Part shown: positions 1 through 8,523 of the stretch, in pieces
How positions within the stretch are numbered: position 1 is the stretch's first letter
Layout of the letters: the number at the start of each line of letters is the position of its first letter
Origin: Bradyrhizobium elkanii USDA 76
GTDB taxonomy: Bacteria > Pseudomonadota > Alphaproteobacteria > Rhizobiales > Xanthobacteraceae
Assembly (NCBI RefSeq): GCF_023278185.1
Contig: NZ_CP066356.1
Location: 8,238,001 to 8,302,000 of the forward strand
Reading direction: 5' to 3'
Length of the DNA: 64,000 bases
The notes under the pieces: generated by a model
Told to the model about the DNA's origin: nothing
The model's database searches: none
The model's input: only the letters and a program-made list of their open reading frames with translations
Translations under genes and position numbers: made by a program

Positions 1-195
1 ACGCTGGAGCTGAAGCCTGACCAGACCGAGACTCTGGCGCGCGCGCGCCAGAGCGGCGTCCTGTCGCTGGCGCTGCGCAGCATCGCCGACAACAACGGGA
101 CCGACGTCAGGACCGACGACAACCACCAAAGACGCGGTGAGACCATCAACGTCATCCGCTTTGGCGTTGCCAACCAGGCAACGATGCAGAAGTGA
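1..195 (+). CDS. cpaB: CpaB/RcpC Flp pilus assembly protein, C-terminal fragment
   Basis: The window opens inside this gene; only the last 64 codons and the TGA stop are present. The visible tail contains a stretch typical of CpaB ends, reading roughly LxPDQTETLARARQSG followed by LSLALRS, and ends in a polar segment. CpaB is a periplasmic or inner-membrane component of the Flp/Tad pilus machine and is thought to work with the CpaC secretin. The position directly before cpaC, with only 2 nt between its stop and the chosen cpaC ATG, supports the call. The start lies outside the window, so domain content (SAF domain) cannot be checked. Confidence 0.85.
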   Translation, partial: TLELKPDQTETLARARQSGVLSLALRSIADNNGTDVRTDDNHQRRGETINVIRFGVANQATMQK

Positions 196-197
196 CC

Positions 198-1676
198 ATG
201 AGGACACAGGTGATGAAGGGCGGGGCAACTCAACGGACGATGCGGGCCTTCATGGTCCGCGCATTGTCGTTCTCGGCCATCGCGGCGCTCACGCTCAACC
301 CGGCGCTGACGCCGGTGGTGGCGGGCGACTACCGCGCCGCTCCCGCCGCGGCCGACGGCCAGATGAACGCCCGCTTCCTCGCACTCGGCGTCGGCAAATC
401 GGTGGTGATCGATCTGCCGAGGGACATCAAGGACGTGCTGGTCGCCGATCCCAAGATCGCCAATGCCGTGGTCCGCTCGGCGCAGCGCGCCTACATCATC
501 GGCGCGACGGTCGGCCAGACCAACATCGTGTTCTTCGACGCCGCCGGCCAGCAGATCGCGGCCTATGACATCGCCGTCAAGCGCGACCTCAACGGCGTGC
601 GCGCGGCCCTGCGCGCCGCACTGCCGAATGCCGATATCCAGATCGAGGGTGTCGGCGAGGGCGTCATGCTGACCGGAAGCGCGGCGAGCCCGATCGAAGC
701 ACAGCAGGCCGGCGAGATCGCCACGCGGCTGGTCGGCAGCGCCGACAAGGTCGTGAACTCCATCACCGTTCGCGGCCGCGACCAGGTGATGCTGAAGGTG
801 ACGGTCGCCGAGGTCTCGCGCAGCCTGATCAAGCAGCTCGGCATCGACCTCACCGCGAACCTCAATTACGGCACCACCGTGGTGAAGTTCACCAACAACA
901 ACCCGTTCACGGCGAACAACGCGGCGCTGGTGCCCGGCAACGCCCTCACCACATCGTTCGGCGCGGCTCCGTCGGTGTCGGCGACGCTCCGCGCCATGGA
1001 AAGCGCGGGCGTGGTGCGGACGCTCGCCGAGCCGAACCTGACCGCGATCTCCGGCGAATCGGCAACCTTCATCTCGGGCGGCGAATTTCCAATTCCGACC
1101 GGCGTGACCTGTCAGACGACGACGGGAGGCGCGATCGGGAATTGCGTTCAGACCGTCAGCTTCAAGAAATTCGGTATTTCGCTCAACTTCACGCCCGTGG
1201 TGCTGACCGAGGGACGGATCAGCCTGCGCGTGATGACGGAAGTGTCGGAAGTCTCGACCGAGAACTCGCTGACCGGCGGCGCCGGCGGAACGACGATCCC
1301 CTCGATCAAGACCCGGCGCGCCGAGACCACGCTGGAAATTCCCTCGGGCGGCTCGATGGCGATGGCCGGCCTGATCCAGGACCAGACCAAGCAGGCGATC
1401 AACGGCCTGCCCGGGCTGGCGTCGCTGCCGGTGCTCGGAACGCTGTTCCGCAGCCGGGACTTCGTCAACAACCAGACCGAGATGATGGTGCTGGTGACGC
1501 CCTATGTGGTTCGCGCGGTGGCGCAGAAGGACCTGTCGCGTCCGGATGACGGCTTCGCCAACGCGTCCGATCCGCAGGCCGACCTGCTCGGCAGCATCAA
1601 TCGCGTCTACGGCGTGCCCGGCCGCACCGAGCCGGCGCGGAATTACCGCGGCACTTACGGCTTCATTACGGACTGA
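198..1676 (+). CDS. cpaC: CpaC/RcpA outer-membrane secretin of the Flp/Tad pilus
   Basis: This encodes about 492 residues with an N-terminal signal segment ending near the APAAADG region. A BON-like or pilus-assembly N domain follows (VVIDLPRDIKDVLVADPKIA and onwards), and the second half is a secretin domain. Secretin hallmarks visible are TLAEPNLTAISGE near residue 275, the VPVLGTLFRS-type motif (here LPVLGTLFRSRDF) and the closing MMVLVTPYVVR. It should form the outer-membrane ring through which the Flp pilus passes. An in-frame GTG lies 6 nt upstream and overlaps the cpaB stop; the ATG at 198 is preferred. A second ATG at 213 is also possible. It sits between cpaB and cpaD, as in other tad loci. 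Confidence 0.93.
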   Translation: MRTQVMKGGATQRTMRAFMVRALSFSAIAALTLNPALTPVVAGDYRAAPAAADGQMNARFLALGVGKSVVIDLPRDIKDVLVADPKIANAVVRSAQRAYIIGATVGQTNIVFFDAAGQQIAAYDIAVKRDLNGVRAALRAALPNADIQIEGVGEGVMLTGSAASPIEAQQAGEIATRLVGSADKVVNSITVRGRDQVMLKVTVAEVSRSLIKQLGIDLTANLNYGTTVVKFTNNNPFTANNAALVPGNALTTSFGAAPSVSATLRAMESAGVVRTLAEPNLTAISGESATFISGGEFPIPTGVTCQTTTGGAIGNCVQTVSFKKFGISLNFTPVVLTEGRISLRVMTEVSEVSTENSLTGGAGGTTIPSIKTRRAETTLEIPSGGSMAMAGLIQDQTKQAINGLPGLASLPVLGTLFRSRDFVNNQTEMMVLVTPYVVRAVAQKDLSRPDDGFANASDPQADLLGSINRVYGVPGRTEPARNYRGTYGFITD

Positions 1677-1684
1677 GGCGGACG

Positions 1685-2437
1685 ATGACACAGACCACAT
1701 CCAGGACATCCGCCGGTTACCAGCGCGGCATCGCTCTCGCCGGGGCGCTCGTCAGCCTCGCGGTGACGCTGGGCGCCTGCCAGCACGCCGCCGACAACAG
1801 CTTCGCGATGGTGAACGCGCCGGCCGACTATCGCCAGCGTCACCCGATCGCGGTCACCGAGGCGGATCGCTCGATCGTGGTCTTCGTCGGCCGCAGCCGC
1901 GGCGGCCTGACTGCGGAGCAGCGCGCCGAGGTGATGGGGATGGCGCAGGACTGGATGCGCGAGGGAACCGGCGCCGTCACCATCGACGTTCCCGCCGACA
2001 CGCCGAACGCACGGACCGCCCAGGAATCGCTGCGCGAAATCCAGGCCACGTTCGCCGCCGCCGGCGTGCCGCCGCGCGGGATCCTCGTTCGCAAATACCG
2101 TCCCGAGGATCCGCGCCAGATGCCCGCGATCCGCGTGAACTATCCGAAGATGAAAGCGGTCGCCGGGCCGTGCGGCCTCTGGCCGGAAGATCTCGGCCCG
2201 TCGATCCACAACGGGTCCTACATCGAGAACAAGCAGTACTACAATTTCGGCTGCGCCAATCAGCGCAACCTTGCAGCCATGGTCGAAGACCCGACCGACC
2301 TCGTGCAGCCGCGCGCGGAGACCCCTGCCTATACGTCGCGTCGTAACATCGCCTTCGACAAGTATCGCAAGGGCACCACCACCGCCACGAGTTATCCCGA
2401 GTCCGACAGGGCCAAGCTAAGCGACACAGGAAAATGA
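1685..2437 (+). CDS. cpaD: CpaD pilus assembly lipoprotein
   Basis: This encodes 250 residues. The N-terminus is a lipoprotein signal peptide with a hydrophobic stretch and a lipobox (TLGAC) that places the lipidated cysteine at residue 32. The rest matches the CpaD pattern: a VVFVGRSRGGLTAEQRAEV segment, then VRVNYP-like and CGLWPEDLG regions, and a terminal NFGCANQRNLAAMVEDPTDL stretch that is highly characteristic. CpaD is an outer-membrane lipoprotein associated with the CpaC secretin. Its stop overlaps the cpaE start by 4 nt (ATGA), which suggests translational coupling. Confidence 0.92.
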   Translation: MTQTTSRTSAGYQRGIALAGALVSLAVTLGACQHAADNSFAMVNAPADYRQRHPIAVTEADRSIVVFVGRSRGGLTAEQRAEVMGMAQDWMREGTGAVTIDVPADTPNARTAQESLREIQATFAAAGVPPRGILVRKYRPEDPRQMPAIRVNYPKMKAVAGPCGLWPEDLGPSIHNGSYIENKQYYNFGCANQRNLAAMVEDPTDLVQPRAETPAYTSRRNIAFDKYRKGTTTATSYPESDRAKLSDTGK

Positions 2438-3702
2438 TCACCTACGCGCAGCAAAACTCCGAAGAGCAGACGGACGCCCCGCCGCAGGCCGTGGACGACC
2501 ATATTGCTCCGGCGCCACGGGTTTCGGTCCAGGCGTTCTGCGAAACGGTCGAGACCGCTGCCGCCGTGCAGTCGGCGGGCGAGGATCGCCGGCTGGCCAA
2601 GGCTCACCTCAAGATCCAGATGGGCGGCATGGCGGCCGCCATCGAGGCCTATCGCTCGGCGCCGACGCCCAATGTCATCATCCTCGAGACCGAGGGCCGC
2701 GGCGACATCCTGGCCGGCCTCGATCAGCTCGCAACGGTGTGCGACGCCGGCACCCGCGTGGTCGTGATCGGCCGCGTCAACGACGTCACGCTGTATCGCG
2801 AGCTGGTGCGCCGCGGCGTCAGCGATTACGTCATCGCGCCGGCCCATGCGATCGACGTGGTGCGCGCGGTCTGCAACCTGTTCTCGGCGCCGGAAGCCAA
2901 GGCGGTCGGCCGCATCGTCGCCGTCGTCGGTGCCAAGGGCGGCGTCGGCGCCTCGACCATCGCCCACAATGTCGCCTGGGCGATTGCCCGCGATCTGGCG
3001 CTCGATTCCGTGGTCGCCGACCTCGACCTCGCCTTCGGCACCGCCGGCCTCAACTACAACCAGGATCCCGCGCAGGGCATCGCCGACGCCGTGTTCTCGC
3101 CGGACCGCGTCGATACCGCCTTCGTCGACCGCCTGCTGTCGAAATGCACCGACCATCTGAGCCTGCTGGCGGCGCCGGCGACGCTCGACAAGGTCTACGA
3201 TTTCGGCGCCGAGGCGTTCGATGCGATCTTCGATACGCTGCGGACCACGATGCCCTGCATCGTGCTCGACGTGCCGCATCAATGGTCCGGCTGGACCAAG
3301 CGCGCGTTGATCGCAGCCGACGACATCCTGATTGTGGCGGCGCCCGATCTCGCCAATCTGCGCAATGCCAAGAATATGTTCGACCTGCTGAAGGCGTCGC
3401 GGCCCAACGACCGCGCACCGCTGTACTGCCTGAACCAGGTCGGCGTGCCGAAGCGTCCCGAGATCGCGGCCGGCGAGTTCGCCAAGGCGATCGAAAGCCA
3501 GCCGATCGCCGCCATCCCGTTCGATCCGCAGATCTTCGGTTCGGCCGCCAATAACGGCCAGATGATCGCCGAGATTTCCGCCAATCACCGCGCGGTCGAG
3601 ATGTTTCTGCAGATGGCGCAGCGGCTGACAGGCCGCGGCGAGACCAAGAAGCCGAGGGGGTCCTTCCTGTCGCCCCTGCTCGAAAAGCTGCGGTCCAAAT
3701 AG
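2434..3702 (+). CDS. cpaE: CpaE/TadZ pilus localisation ATPase (MinD/ParA family)
   Basis: This encodes 422 residues. The first about 30 residues are a low-complexity tail. Residues about 30-155 look like an atypical receiver domain, in which the usual phosphoacceptor aspartate position appears to be Glu85 (NVIILETEG). From about residue 160 there is a MinD/ParA-like ATPase with the deviant Walker A GAKGGVGAST (Lys168) and the VVADLDLAFGTAG switch region. TadZ/CpaE proteins position the pilus machine at the pole; that role is family knowledge. The start overlaps the cpaD stop by 4 nt, and cpaF follows 24 nt after the stop. Confidence 0.93.
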   Translation: MITYAQQNSEEQTDAPPQAVDDHIAPAPRVSVQAFCETVETAAAVQSAGEDRRLAKAHLKIQMGGMAAAIEAYRSAPTPNVIILETEGRGDILAGLDQLATVCDAGTRVVVIGRVNDVTLYRELVRRGVSDYVIAPAHAIDVVRAVCNLFSAPEAKAVGRIVAVVGAKGGVGASTIAHNVAWAIARDLALDSVVADLDLAFGTAGLNYNQDPAQGIADAVFSPDRVDTAFVDRLLSKCTDHLSLLAAPATLDKVYDFGAEAFDAIFDTLRTTMPCIVLDVPHQWSGWTKRALIAADDILIVAAPDLANLRNAKNMFDLLKASRPNDRAPLYCLNQVGVPKRPEIAAGEFAKAIESQPIAAIPFDPQIFGSAANNGQMIAEISANHRAVEMFLQMAQRLTGRGETKKPRGSFLSPLLEKLRSK

Positions 3703-3726
3703 TGGTCCGCGTGGAGTCACGACGTC

Positions 3727-5190
3727 GTGTTTGGTAAGCGTAGCGGAAACGATGGGGACGTGCGGGCACCCAAGCCCGCGTTTCAGGCGCCGGAGCCTGC
3801 CGGCGCGCCGGCGATGTCGCGCGAGTCCGCCGCACCGGCGATCTCGTCGCCGCCGCTGGCGCCGAGCAAGCCACCGCCTGCTCCCGCCGTCGAAGCCCGC
3901 CGCTCGGACAACTACTACCAGGTCAAGGCGACGATCTTCGGCGCCCTGATCGAGGCGATCGACCTTGCCCAGCTCGCCAAGCTGGACAGCGAATCGGCGC
4001 GCGAGGAAATCCGCGACATCGTCAACGAGATCATCGCGATCAAGAACATCGTGATGTCGATCGCCGAGCAGGAGGAGCTGCTCGACGATATCTGCAACGA
4101 CGTGCTCGGCTACGGCCCGCTGGAGCCGCTGCTGTCGCGCGACGACATCGCCGACATCATGGTCAACGGCGCAGGCACCGTGTTCATCGAAGTCGCCGGC
4201 AAGATCCAGCGCACCGGCATCCGCTTTCGCGACAACCAGCAGCTTCTCAACATCTGCCAGCGCATCGTCAGCCAGGTCGGCCGGCGCGTCGACGAATCCT
4301 CGCCGATCTGCGACGCCCGCCTCGCCGACGGTTCCCGCGTCAACGCCATCGTGCCGCCGCTGGCGATCGACGGGCCCGCGCTCACCATCCGCAAATTCAA
4401 GAAGGACAAGCTGACGCTGGAGCAGCTCGTCAAGTTCGGCGCGATCACCCCGGAAGGGGCGACCATTCTGCAGATCATCGGCCGCGTCCGCTGCAATGTG
4501 ATCATCTCCGGCGGCACCGGCTCGGGCAAGACCACGCTGCTGAACTGCCTGACCAACTATATCGAGCACGACGAACGCATCATCACATGCGAAGACGCCG
4601 CCGAGCTTCAGCTGCAGCAGCCGCATGTGGTGCGGCTGGAGACCCGGCCGCCGAACATCGAAGGCGAGGGCCAGGTGACGATGCGCGAACTGGTCCGCAA
4701 CTGCCTGCGTATGCGCCCGGAACGCATCATCGTCGGCGAAGTCCGCGGCCCCGAGGCGTTCGACCTGTTGCAGGCCATGAACACCGGCCACGACGGCTCG
4801 ATGGGCACGCTGCACGCCAACAATCCGCGCGAAGCATTGTCGCGCTGCGAATCCATGATCACCATGGGCGGCTTCTCGCTTCCGTCTCGCACCATTCGCG
4901 AGATGATCTGCGCCTCGGTCGACATCATCGTGCAGGCCGCGCGCCTGCGCGACGGTTCGCGCCGCATCACGCACATCACCGAGGTGATGGGCATGGAAGG
5001 CGACACCATCATCACCCAGGATATCTTCCTCTACGACGTGGTCGGGGAAGACGCCAACGGCAAGATCATCGGCAAGCACCGCTCGACCGGCATCGGCCGG
5101 CCGCGCTTCTGGGAGCGTGCGCGCTACTACAATGAAGAGAAGCGGCTTGCGGCGGCGCTGGACGCTTCCGACGCGCCGGCGCCGGTCTAG
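3727..5190 (+). CDS. cpaF: CpaF/TadA secretion ATPase of the Flp pilus
   Basis: This encodes 487 residues starting at GTG, with GGAG at 3713-3716 as a plausible ribosome site. An N-terminal proline/alanine-rich tail (about 60 residues) precedes the N-terminal domain and a PulE/VirB11-type ATPase core. The Walker A is GGTGSGKTT at residues 262-270. Further family motifs are [23 protein letters not shown] (Walker B and Asp box) and [14 protein letters not shown] (His box). It powers assembly of the Flp pilus from the cytoplasmic side, together with TadB and TadC. An ATG inside the tail (MSRES) would shorten it by about 33 residues. Confidence 0.95.
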   Translation: MFGKRSGNDGDVRAPKPAFQAPEPAGAPAMSRESAAPAISSPPLAPSKPPPAPAVEARRSDNYYQVKATIFGALIEAIDLAQLAKLDSESAREEIRDIVNEIIAIKNIVMSIAEQEELLDDICNDVLGYGPLEPLLSRDDIADIMVNGAGTVFIEVAGKIQRTGIRFRDNQQLLNICQRIVSQVGRRVDESSPICDARLADGSRVNAIVPPLAIDGPALTIRKFKKDKLTLEQLVKFGAITPEGATILQIIGRVRCNVIISGGTGSGKTTLLNCLTNYIEHDERIITCEDAAELQLQQPHVVRLETRPPNIEGEGQVTMRELVRNCLRMRPERIIVGEVRGPEAFDLLQAMNTGHDGSMGTLHANNPREALSRCESMITMGGFSLPSRTIREMICASVDIIVQAARLRDGSRRITHITEVMGMEGDTIITQDIFLYDVVGEDANGKIIGKHRSTGIGRPRFWERARYYNEEKRLAAALDASDAPAPV

Positions 5191-5201
5191 GGGAACGCAG
5201 G

Positions 5202-6179
5202 ATGCAGACGCAAACTTTGGCTCTCGCCTTCCTCGCCGCCACGACGGTCGGCGGCATCGCCTGGGTCTTCCTGTATCCCTACCTTTCGGGGGAGAAGAAG
5301 GCCGAGTCGCGGCGCGCGTCGGTGGCGCGCAGCGAGCCCACGACGACACGAAATGCCGACCGCACGCAACGCTCCCGCCGCGAGCAGGTCGAAGGATCGT
5401 TGAAGGAGCTCGAGGCGCGGCGGCAGAAGGACAAGAAAGTCCCCCTCGGCCTGCGCATCTCGCAGGCGGGACTGGAGTGGTCGGAGCAGAAGTTCTGGAT
5501 GATCTCCGGCGCTCTCGGCCTGTTCGGGTTCGGCGCGGCATTCCTGGCCGGCGGCGGCATGCTCGGGGCGGCCGGCATCGGCTTTGCCATGGGTCTCGGC
5601 GTACCCCGCTGGCTGCTCGGCTTCCTGAAGAAGCGGCGGGAAAAGGCGTTCCTGAAGGCGCTGCCTGACGCCGTCGACGTCATCGTGCGCGGCATCAAGG
5701 CCGGCCTGCCGCTGTTCGAGTCGCTCAAGGCGGTCGTCAACGACGCGCCGGAGCCGCTGCGCAGCGAGTTTCTCGCCATCATCGAGACCCAGGCGATCGG
5801 CATGCCGCTCGGCGAAGCCTGTGCCCGGCTCTACGAGCGGATGCCGCTGCCGGAGGCCAACTTCTTCGGCATCGTGATCGCGATCCAGCAGAAGTCCGGC
5901 GGCAATTTGTCGGAAGCGCTCGGCAACCTGTCGAGGGTGCTGCGCGACCGCAAGAAGATGGCCGAGAAGATCCAGGCGATGTCGATGGAAGCGAAGGCCT
6001 CCGCCGCCATCATCGGCTCGCTGCCGCCGATCGTGATGATCCTCGTGTTCCTGACGACGCCGGACTACATCGCCCTGCTGTGGACCAATTCGATGGGCCA
6101 GCTCATGCTGGTCGCCTGCGCGATCTGGATGTCGATGGGCGTGCTGGTGATGAAGAAGATGATCAACTTCGATTTCTGA
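5202..6179 (+). CDS. tadB: TadB inner-membrane platform protein (type II secretion F domain)
   Basis: This encodes 325 residues with an N-terminal membrane segment (about residues 5-30), a charged linker, a second hydrophobic pair around residues 95-145, a T2SS-F cytoplasmic domain starting near LPDAVDVIVRGIKAGLP, and C-terminal membrane helices. The motif GGNLSEALGNLSRVLRDRKK is typical of the T2SS-F fold. TadB and TadC form the inner-membrane platform of the Tad machine. It begins 11 nt after cpaF and is followed 9 nt later by tadC, consistent with one transcript. Confidence 0.93.
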   Translation: MQTQTLALAFLAATTVGGIAWVFLYPYLSGEKKAESRRASVARSEPTTTRNADRTQRSRREQVEGSLKELEARRQKDKKVPLGLRISQAGLEWSEQKFWMISGALGLFGFGAAFLAGGGMLGAAGIGFAMGLGVPRWLLGFLKKRREKAFLKALPDAVDVIVRGIKAGLPLFESLKAVVNDAPEPLRSEFLAIIETQAIGMPLGEACARLYERMPLPEANFFGIVIAIQQKSGGNLSEALGNLSRVLRDRKKMAEKIQAMSMEAKASAAIIGSLPPIVMILVFLTTPDYIALLWTNSMGQLMLVACAIWMSMGVLVMKKMINFDF

Positions 6180-6188
6180 CGGTGCAGC

Positions 6189-7163
6189 ATGATTGATTTT
6201 CTGGTCGCCAAGCTCCACGACGTCAGGTTCATGACCATGCTGCTTGCCTTCTTCGCGACAAGCGCGACGGTCTACACGCTGGTGATGCCGCTGCTCGCCG
6301 GCGGCGATCTCAACAAGCGCATGAAGGCGGTCGCCAGCGAGCGCGAGCGCCTCCGGCAGCGCGAGCGCGACCGTCTCTCCAAGTCGGAAAAGGTGACGCT
6401 GCGCCAGACGCCGAAGCAGGCCGTCTCCAAGATGGTGGATGACCTGAACCTCACCAAATGGCTGGCTCAGGAAGCGGCGATCGAGAAGCTCGTGATGGCG
6501 GGCTATCGCGGCCACGCTCCGTACGTCTATTTTCTGGCGGCGCGCGCGGTCACGCCGATCCTGATGCTGATCGGCGCGATCATCTATACGTTCTTCATTG
6601 CCGGCGCGAACTGGTCGCTCACGCTCAAGATCGGGATCTGCGTCGGCGCGGCCTATGCCGGCCTGCAGGCGCCGATGCTGTTCCTGAAGAACGCGATCAC
6701 CAAGCGCCAGCTCCAGATCAAGCGCGCCTTCCCGGATTCGCTCGACCTGCTGCTGATCTGCATCGAGTCGGGCATGTCGGTCGAGGTCGCATTCCGGAAG
6801 GTGGCCAACGAGATCGCCGGGCAGTCGGTCGCGCTGTCGGAGGAGTTTGCGCTGACGACCGCGGAACTGTCCTATTTGCAGGACCGCAAGACCGCCTACG
6901 AGAACCTGGCGCGCCGCACCGGCCTCGAAGGCGTGAAGTCGGTGTGCATGGCCCTGCAGCAATCCGAACGCTACGGCACGCCGCTCGGCCAGAGCCTGCG
7001 CGTGATGGCGCAGGAAAACCGCGACATGCGGATGAACGAGGCCGAGAAGAAGGCCGCGGCACTGCCGCCCAAGCTGACGGTGCCGATGATCCTGTTCTTC
7101 CTGCCCTGCCTGTTCATCGTGATCCTCGGCCCGTCCTACATCAAGATCGCCACCATGCATTGA
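6189..7163 (+). CDS. tadC: TadC inner-membrane platform protein (type II secretion F domain)
   Basis: This encodes 324 residues, a paralogue of TadB in fold, with an N-terminal membrane helix, two central hydrophobic segments (about residues 115-165), a T2SS-F domain starting at FPDSLDLLLICIESGMSVE, and C-terminal helices (MILFFLPCLFIVILGPSYI). It should pair with TadB as the membrane platform for Flp pilus extrusion. It is the last plus-strand gene of the pilus cluster; a repeat element and a strong hairpin follow before the convergent tadD. Confidence 0.93.
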   Translation: MIDFLVAKLHDVRFMTMLLAFFATSATVYTLVMPLLAGGDLNKRMKAVASERERLRQRERDRLSKSEKVTLRQTPKQAVSKMVDDLNLTKWLAQEAAIEKLVMAGYRGHAPYVYFLAARAVTPILMLIGAIIYTFFIAGANWSLTLKIGICVGAAYAGLQAPMLFLKNAITKRQLQIKRAFPDSLDLLLICIESGMSVEVAFRKVANEIAGQSVALSEEFALTTAELSYLQDRKTAYENLARRTGLEGVKSVCMALQQSERYGTPLGQSLRVMAQENRDMRMNEAEKKAAALPPKLTVPMILFFLPCLFIVILGPSYIKIATMH

Positions 7164-7262
7164 GCTGCGCCGCAGCGGACCGCACAGGCAGCCTTCTCCT
7201 TCCCCCTAGAAGGCGTGGCGATCGCAAACGGCAGCGAACATCTTCGCTGCCATTTCCATATT

Positions 7263-7349
7263 CGTCATGGCCGGGCTTGTCCCGGCCATCCACGTCTTTC
7301 TTACGCGGAAGCCAAGACGTGGATGCCCGGCACAAGGCCGGGCATGACG
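7263..7349. repeat. Palindromic intergenic repeat (CGTCATGGCCGGGC type)
   Basis: An imperfect inverted repeat of about 87 bp lies between tadC and tadD. It starts with CGTCATGGCCGGGCTTGT and ends with the near mirror image GCCGGGCATGACG; inner arms read CCACGTCTT and AAGACGTGG. It looks like a dispersed extragenic palindrome related to the GTCGTCCCGG family elsewhere in the window. No coding signal is visible here. Confidence 0.75.
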
Positions 7350-7476
7350 AGTTTGTGGAGGGATCGGGCGCCTATGCGATGGCCCTGCCCTTGGAAGGTC
7401 GGGATGGGGGCCAACCGCAGACACCGCTTCTCGTGGAGAGAGATGATGCCCACCCGCTTTGCTCTGGCGAGCAAAG

Positions 7477-7503
7477 CGACCTCCCCTTTTCAAGGGGAGG
7501 TCG
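7477..7503. terminator. Bidirectional hairpin terminator between tadC and tadD
   Basis: A perfect 12-bp stem, CGACCTCCCCTT paired with AAGGGGAGGTCG around a 3-nt loop, sits 17 nt after the tadD stop on the minus strand and about 310 nt after the tadC stop on the plus strand. Convergent gene ends make a shared terminator likely. There is no long T tract, so Rho independence is not certain. Confidence 0.6.
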
Positions 7504-7519
7504 AGCTGCCACGTTTGGT

Positions 7520-8332
7520 TTAGTCGTCCTTGGCGACGACGGGCGCCGCGCGCGATGCGGTCCGCGGCCCGTCCTTGCGGTTCAGCATGTCGCGGAGATA
7601 GGCGACGTTGGCCGCGGCCTCATCCGACGGCAGGTCCGCCTTGACGATCGTTTCGGCCTCCGCGAAGCGGCCCTGCAGGCCGACGACCAGCGCAAGGTTC
7701 TGCCGGATCCGGGTGTCGGCGCGGGCGCTGGCATAGGCCTGGCGCAGCGTCTCTTCCGCTTTCGGCAAATCCTTGGTCAGCATGTAGGACAGGCCGAGAT
7801 TGGACAGCACCGACGGCTCGTCCGGAGCCAGCCTGAGCGCGCTGGCGTAATAGCGCCGCGCCTCCTCGTGCCGGTTCATCTTGTCGAGCGTGGTGCCCTG
7901 CACCGACAGGATCCGCCAGTCCGGATTGTCCGGGCTGTGCGCGCGGCTCAGCACGTCGAATGCAGCCTGCGAATTGCCGTTGTCGGCCAGCGCGCGGCCA
8001 TAGGCGGCGAGCAGCGCCTTGTTGCCGGGGTTGGCGATCGTGGCCTGCTCGAGCACGGCGCAGGCCTGCGAGCGCTGTCCGGTCATGCGCAGGGCCTGGC
8101 CGTAGCCGACCGCGGCGGCGACATCCTTGGGATTCTTGCGATAGCGCTCGCCATAGACCTCGACGGCGCGACGCGGATCATCGGGCGTCGGATCGGACCG
8201 GGACGTGATCGATCCCGCCACGTCGGACATGGTCTGGCAACCGCCAAGCCCTGCGGCCAGGACCGTCAGGAGGGCTGCGGAAGCGAGATGCCGGGTCAGA
8301 TTGGACTGTCGACGCATGGCACTGTGACTCAC
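7520..8332 (-). CDS. tadD: TadD tetratricopeptide-repeat pilus assembly lipoprotein
   Basis: This encodes about 270 residues from a GTG start, or 265 from the in-frame ATG at 8317, which gives a cleaner signal peptide (MRRQSNLTRHLASAAL). A lipobox LGGC places the lipidated Cys at residue 32 of the longer form. Residues about 60-235 are TPR repeats, for example AVGYGQALRMTGQRSQA, AAYGRALADNGNSQ and LSNLGLSYMLTKDLPKAEE. TadD family lipoproteins help secretin assembly in the Flp pilus machine. The gene lies convergent to tadC instead of inside the cpa/tad run. It is divergent from the aminopeptidase gene. Confidence 0.88.
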   Translation of the reverse strand: MSHSAMRRQSNLTRHLASAALLTVLAAGLGGCQTMSDVAGSITSRSDPTPDDPRRAVEVYGERYRKNPKDVAAAVGYGQALRMTGQRSQACAVLEQATIANPGNKALLAAYGRALADNGNSQAAFDVLSRAHSPDNPDWRILSVQGTTLDKMNRHEEARRYYASALRLAPDEPSVLSNLGLSYMLTKDLPKAEETLRQAYASARADTRIRQNLALVVGLQGRFAEAETIVKADLPSDEAAANVAYLRDMLNRKDGPRTASRAAPVVAKDD

Positions 8333-8376
8333 GAAATCGGGCGAACGGTTCCAGCCGAGCGTGCCAGCAATAGACT

Positions 8377-8399
8377 GTTAACCCTAACGTCTGGTTAAC
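8377..8399. promoter_or_regulatory. Inverted repeat GTTAACC-N9-GGTTAAC in divergent promoter region
   Basis: A perfect 7-bp inverted repeat, GTTAACC and GGTTAAC separated by 9 bp, lies in the 191-bp gap between divergent tadD and the aminopeptidase gene. TTAACC resembles half of the CtrA box (TTAA-N7-TTAA or TTAACCAT), and CtrA controls pilus genes in Caulobacter. The spacing here does not match the canonical CtrA site, so the assignment is only suggestive. Confidence 0.4.
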
Positions 8400-8523
8400 T
8401 GGCGGCGTGATAACCGGCCCGCCGGTTCCGGCCCTGCACGTCGCGTGAACGGTTGGCGCGCTACCATCTGTGGCGAAAGGCGTGTAGTAGCCCACCAACG
8501 ACGCCAGAACAGCCGAGAGCCGC

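Noticed and set aside
2392..7160. Long minus-strand open frames (2392-5541 and 5187-7160) opposite the pilus genes
   Set aside because: Composition is the typical antisense type and they overlap six clear cpa/tad genes; no ribosome site or motif.
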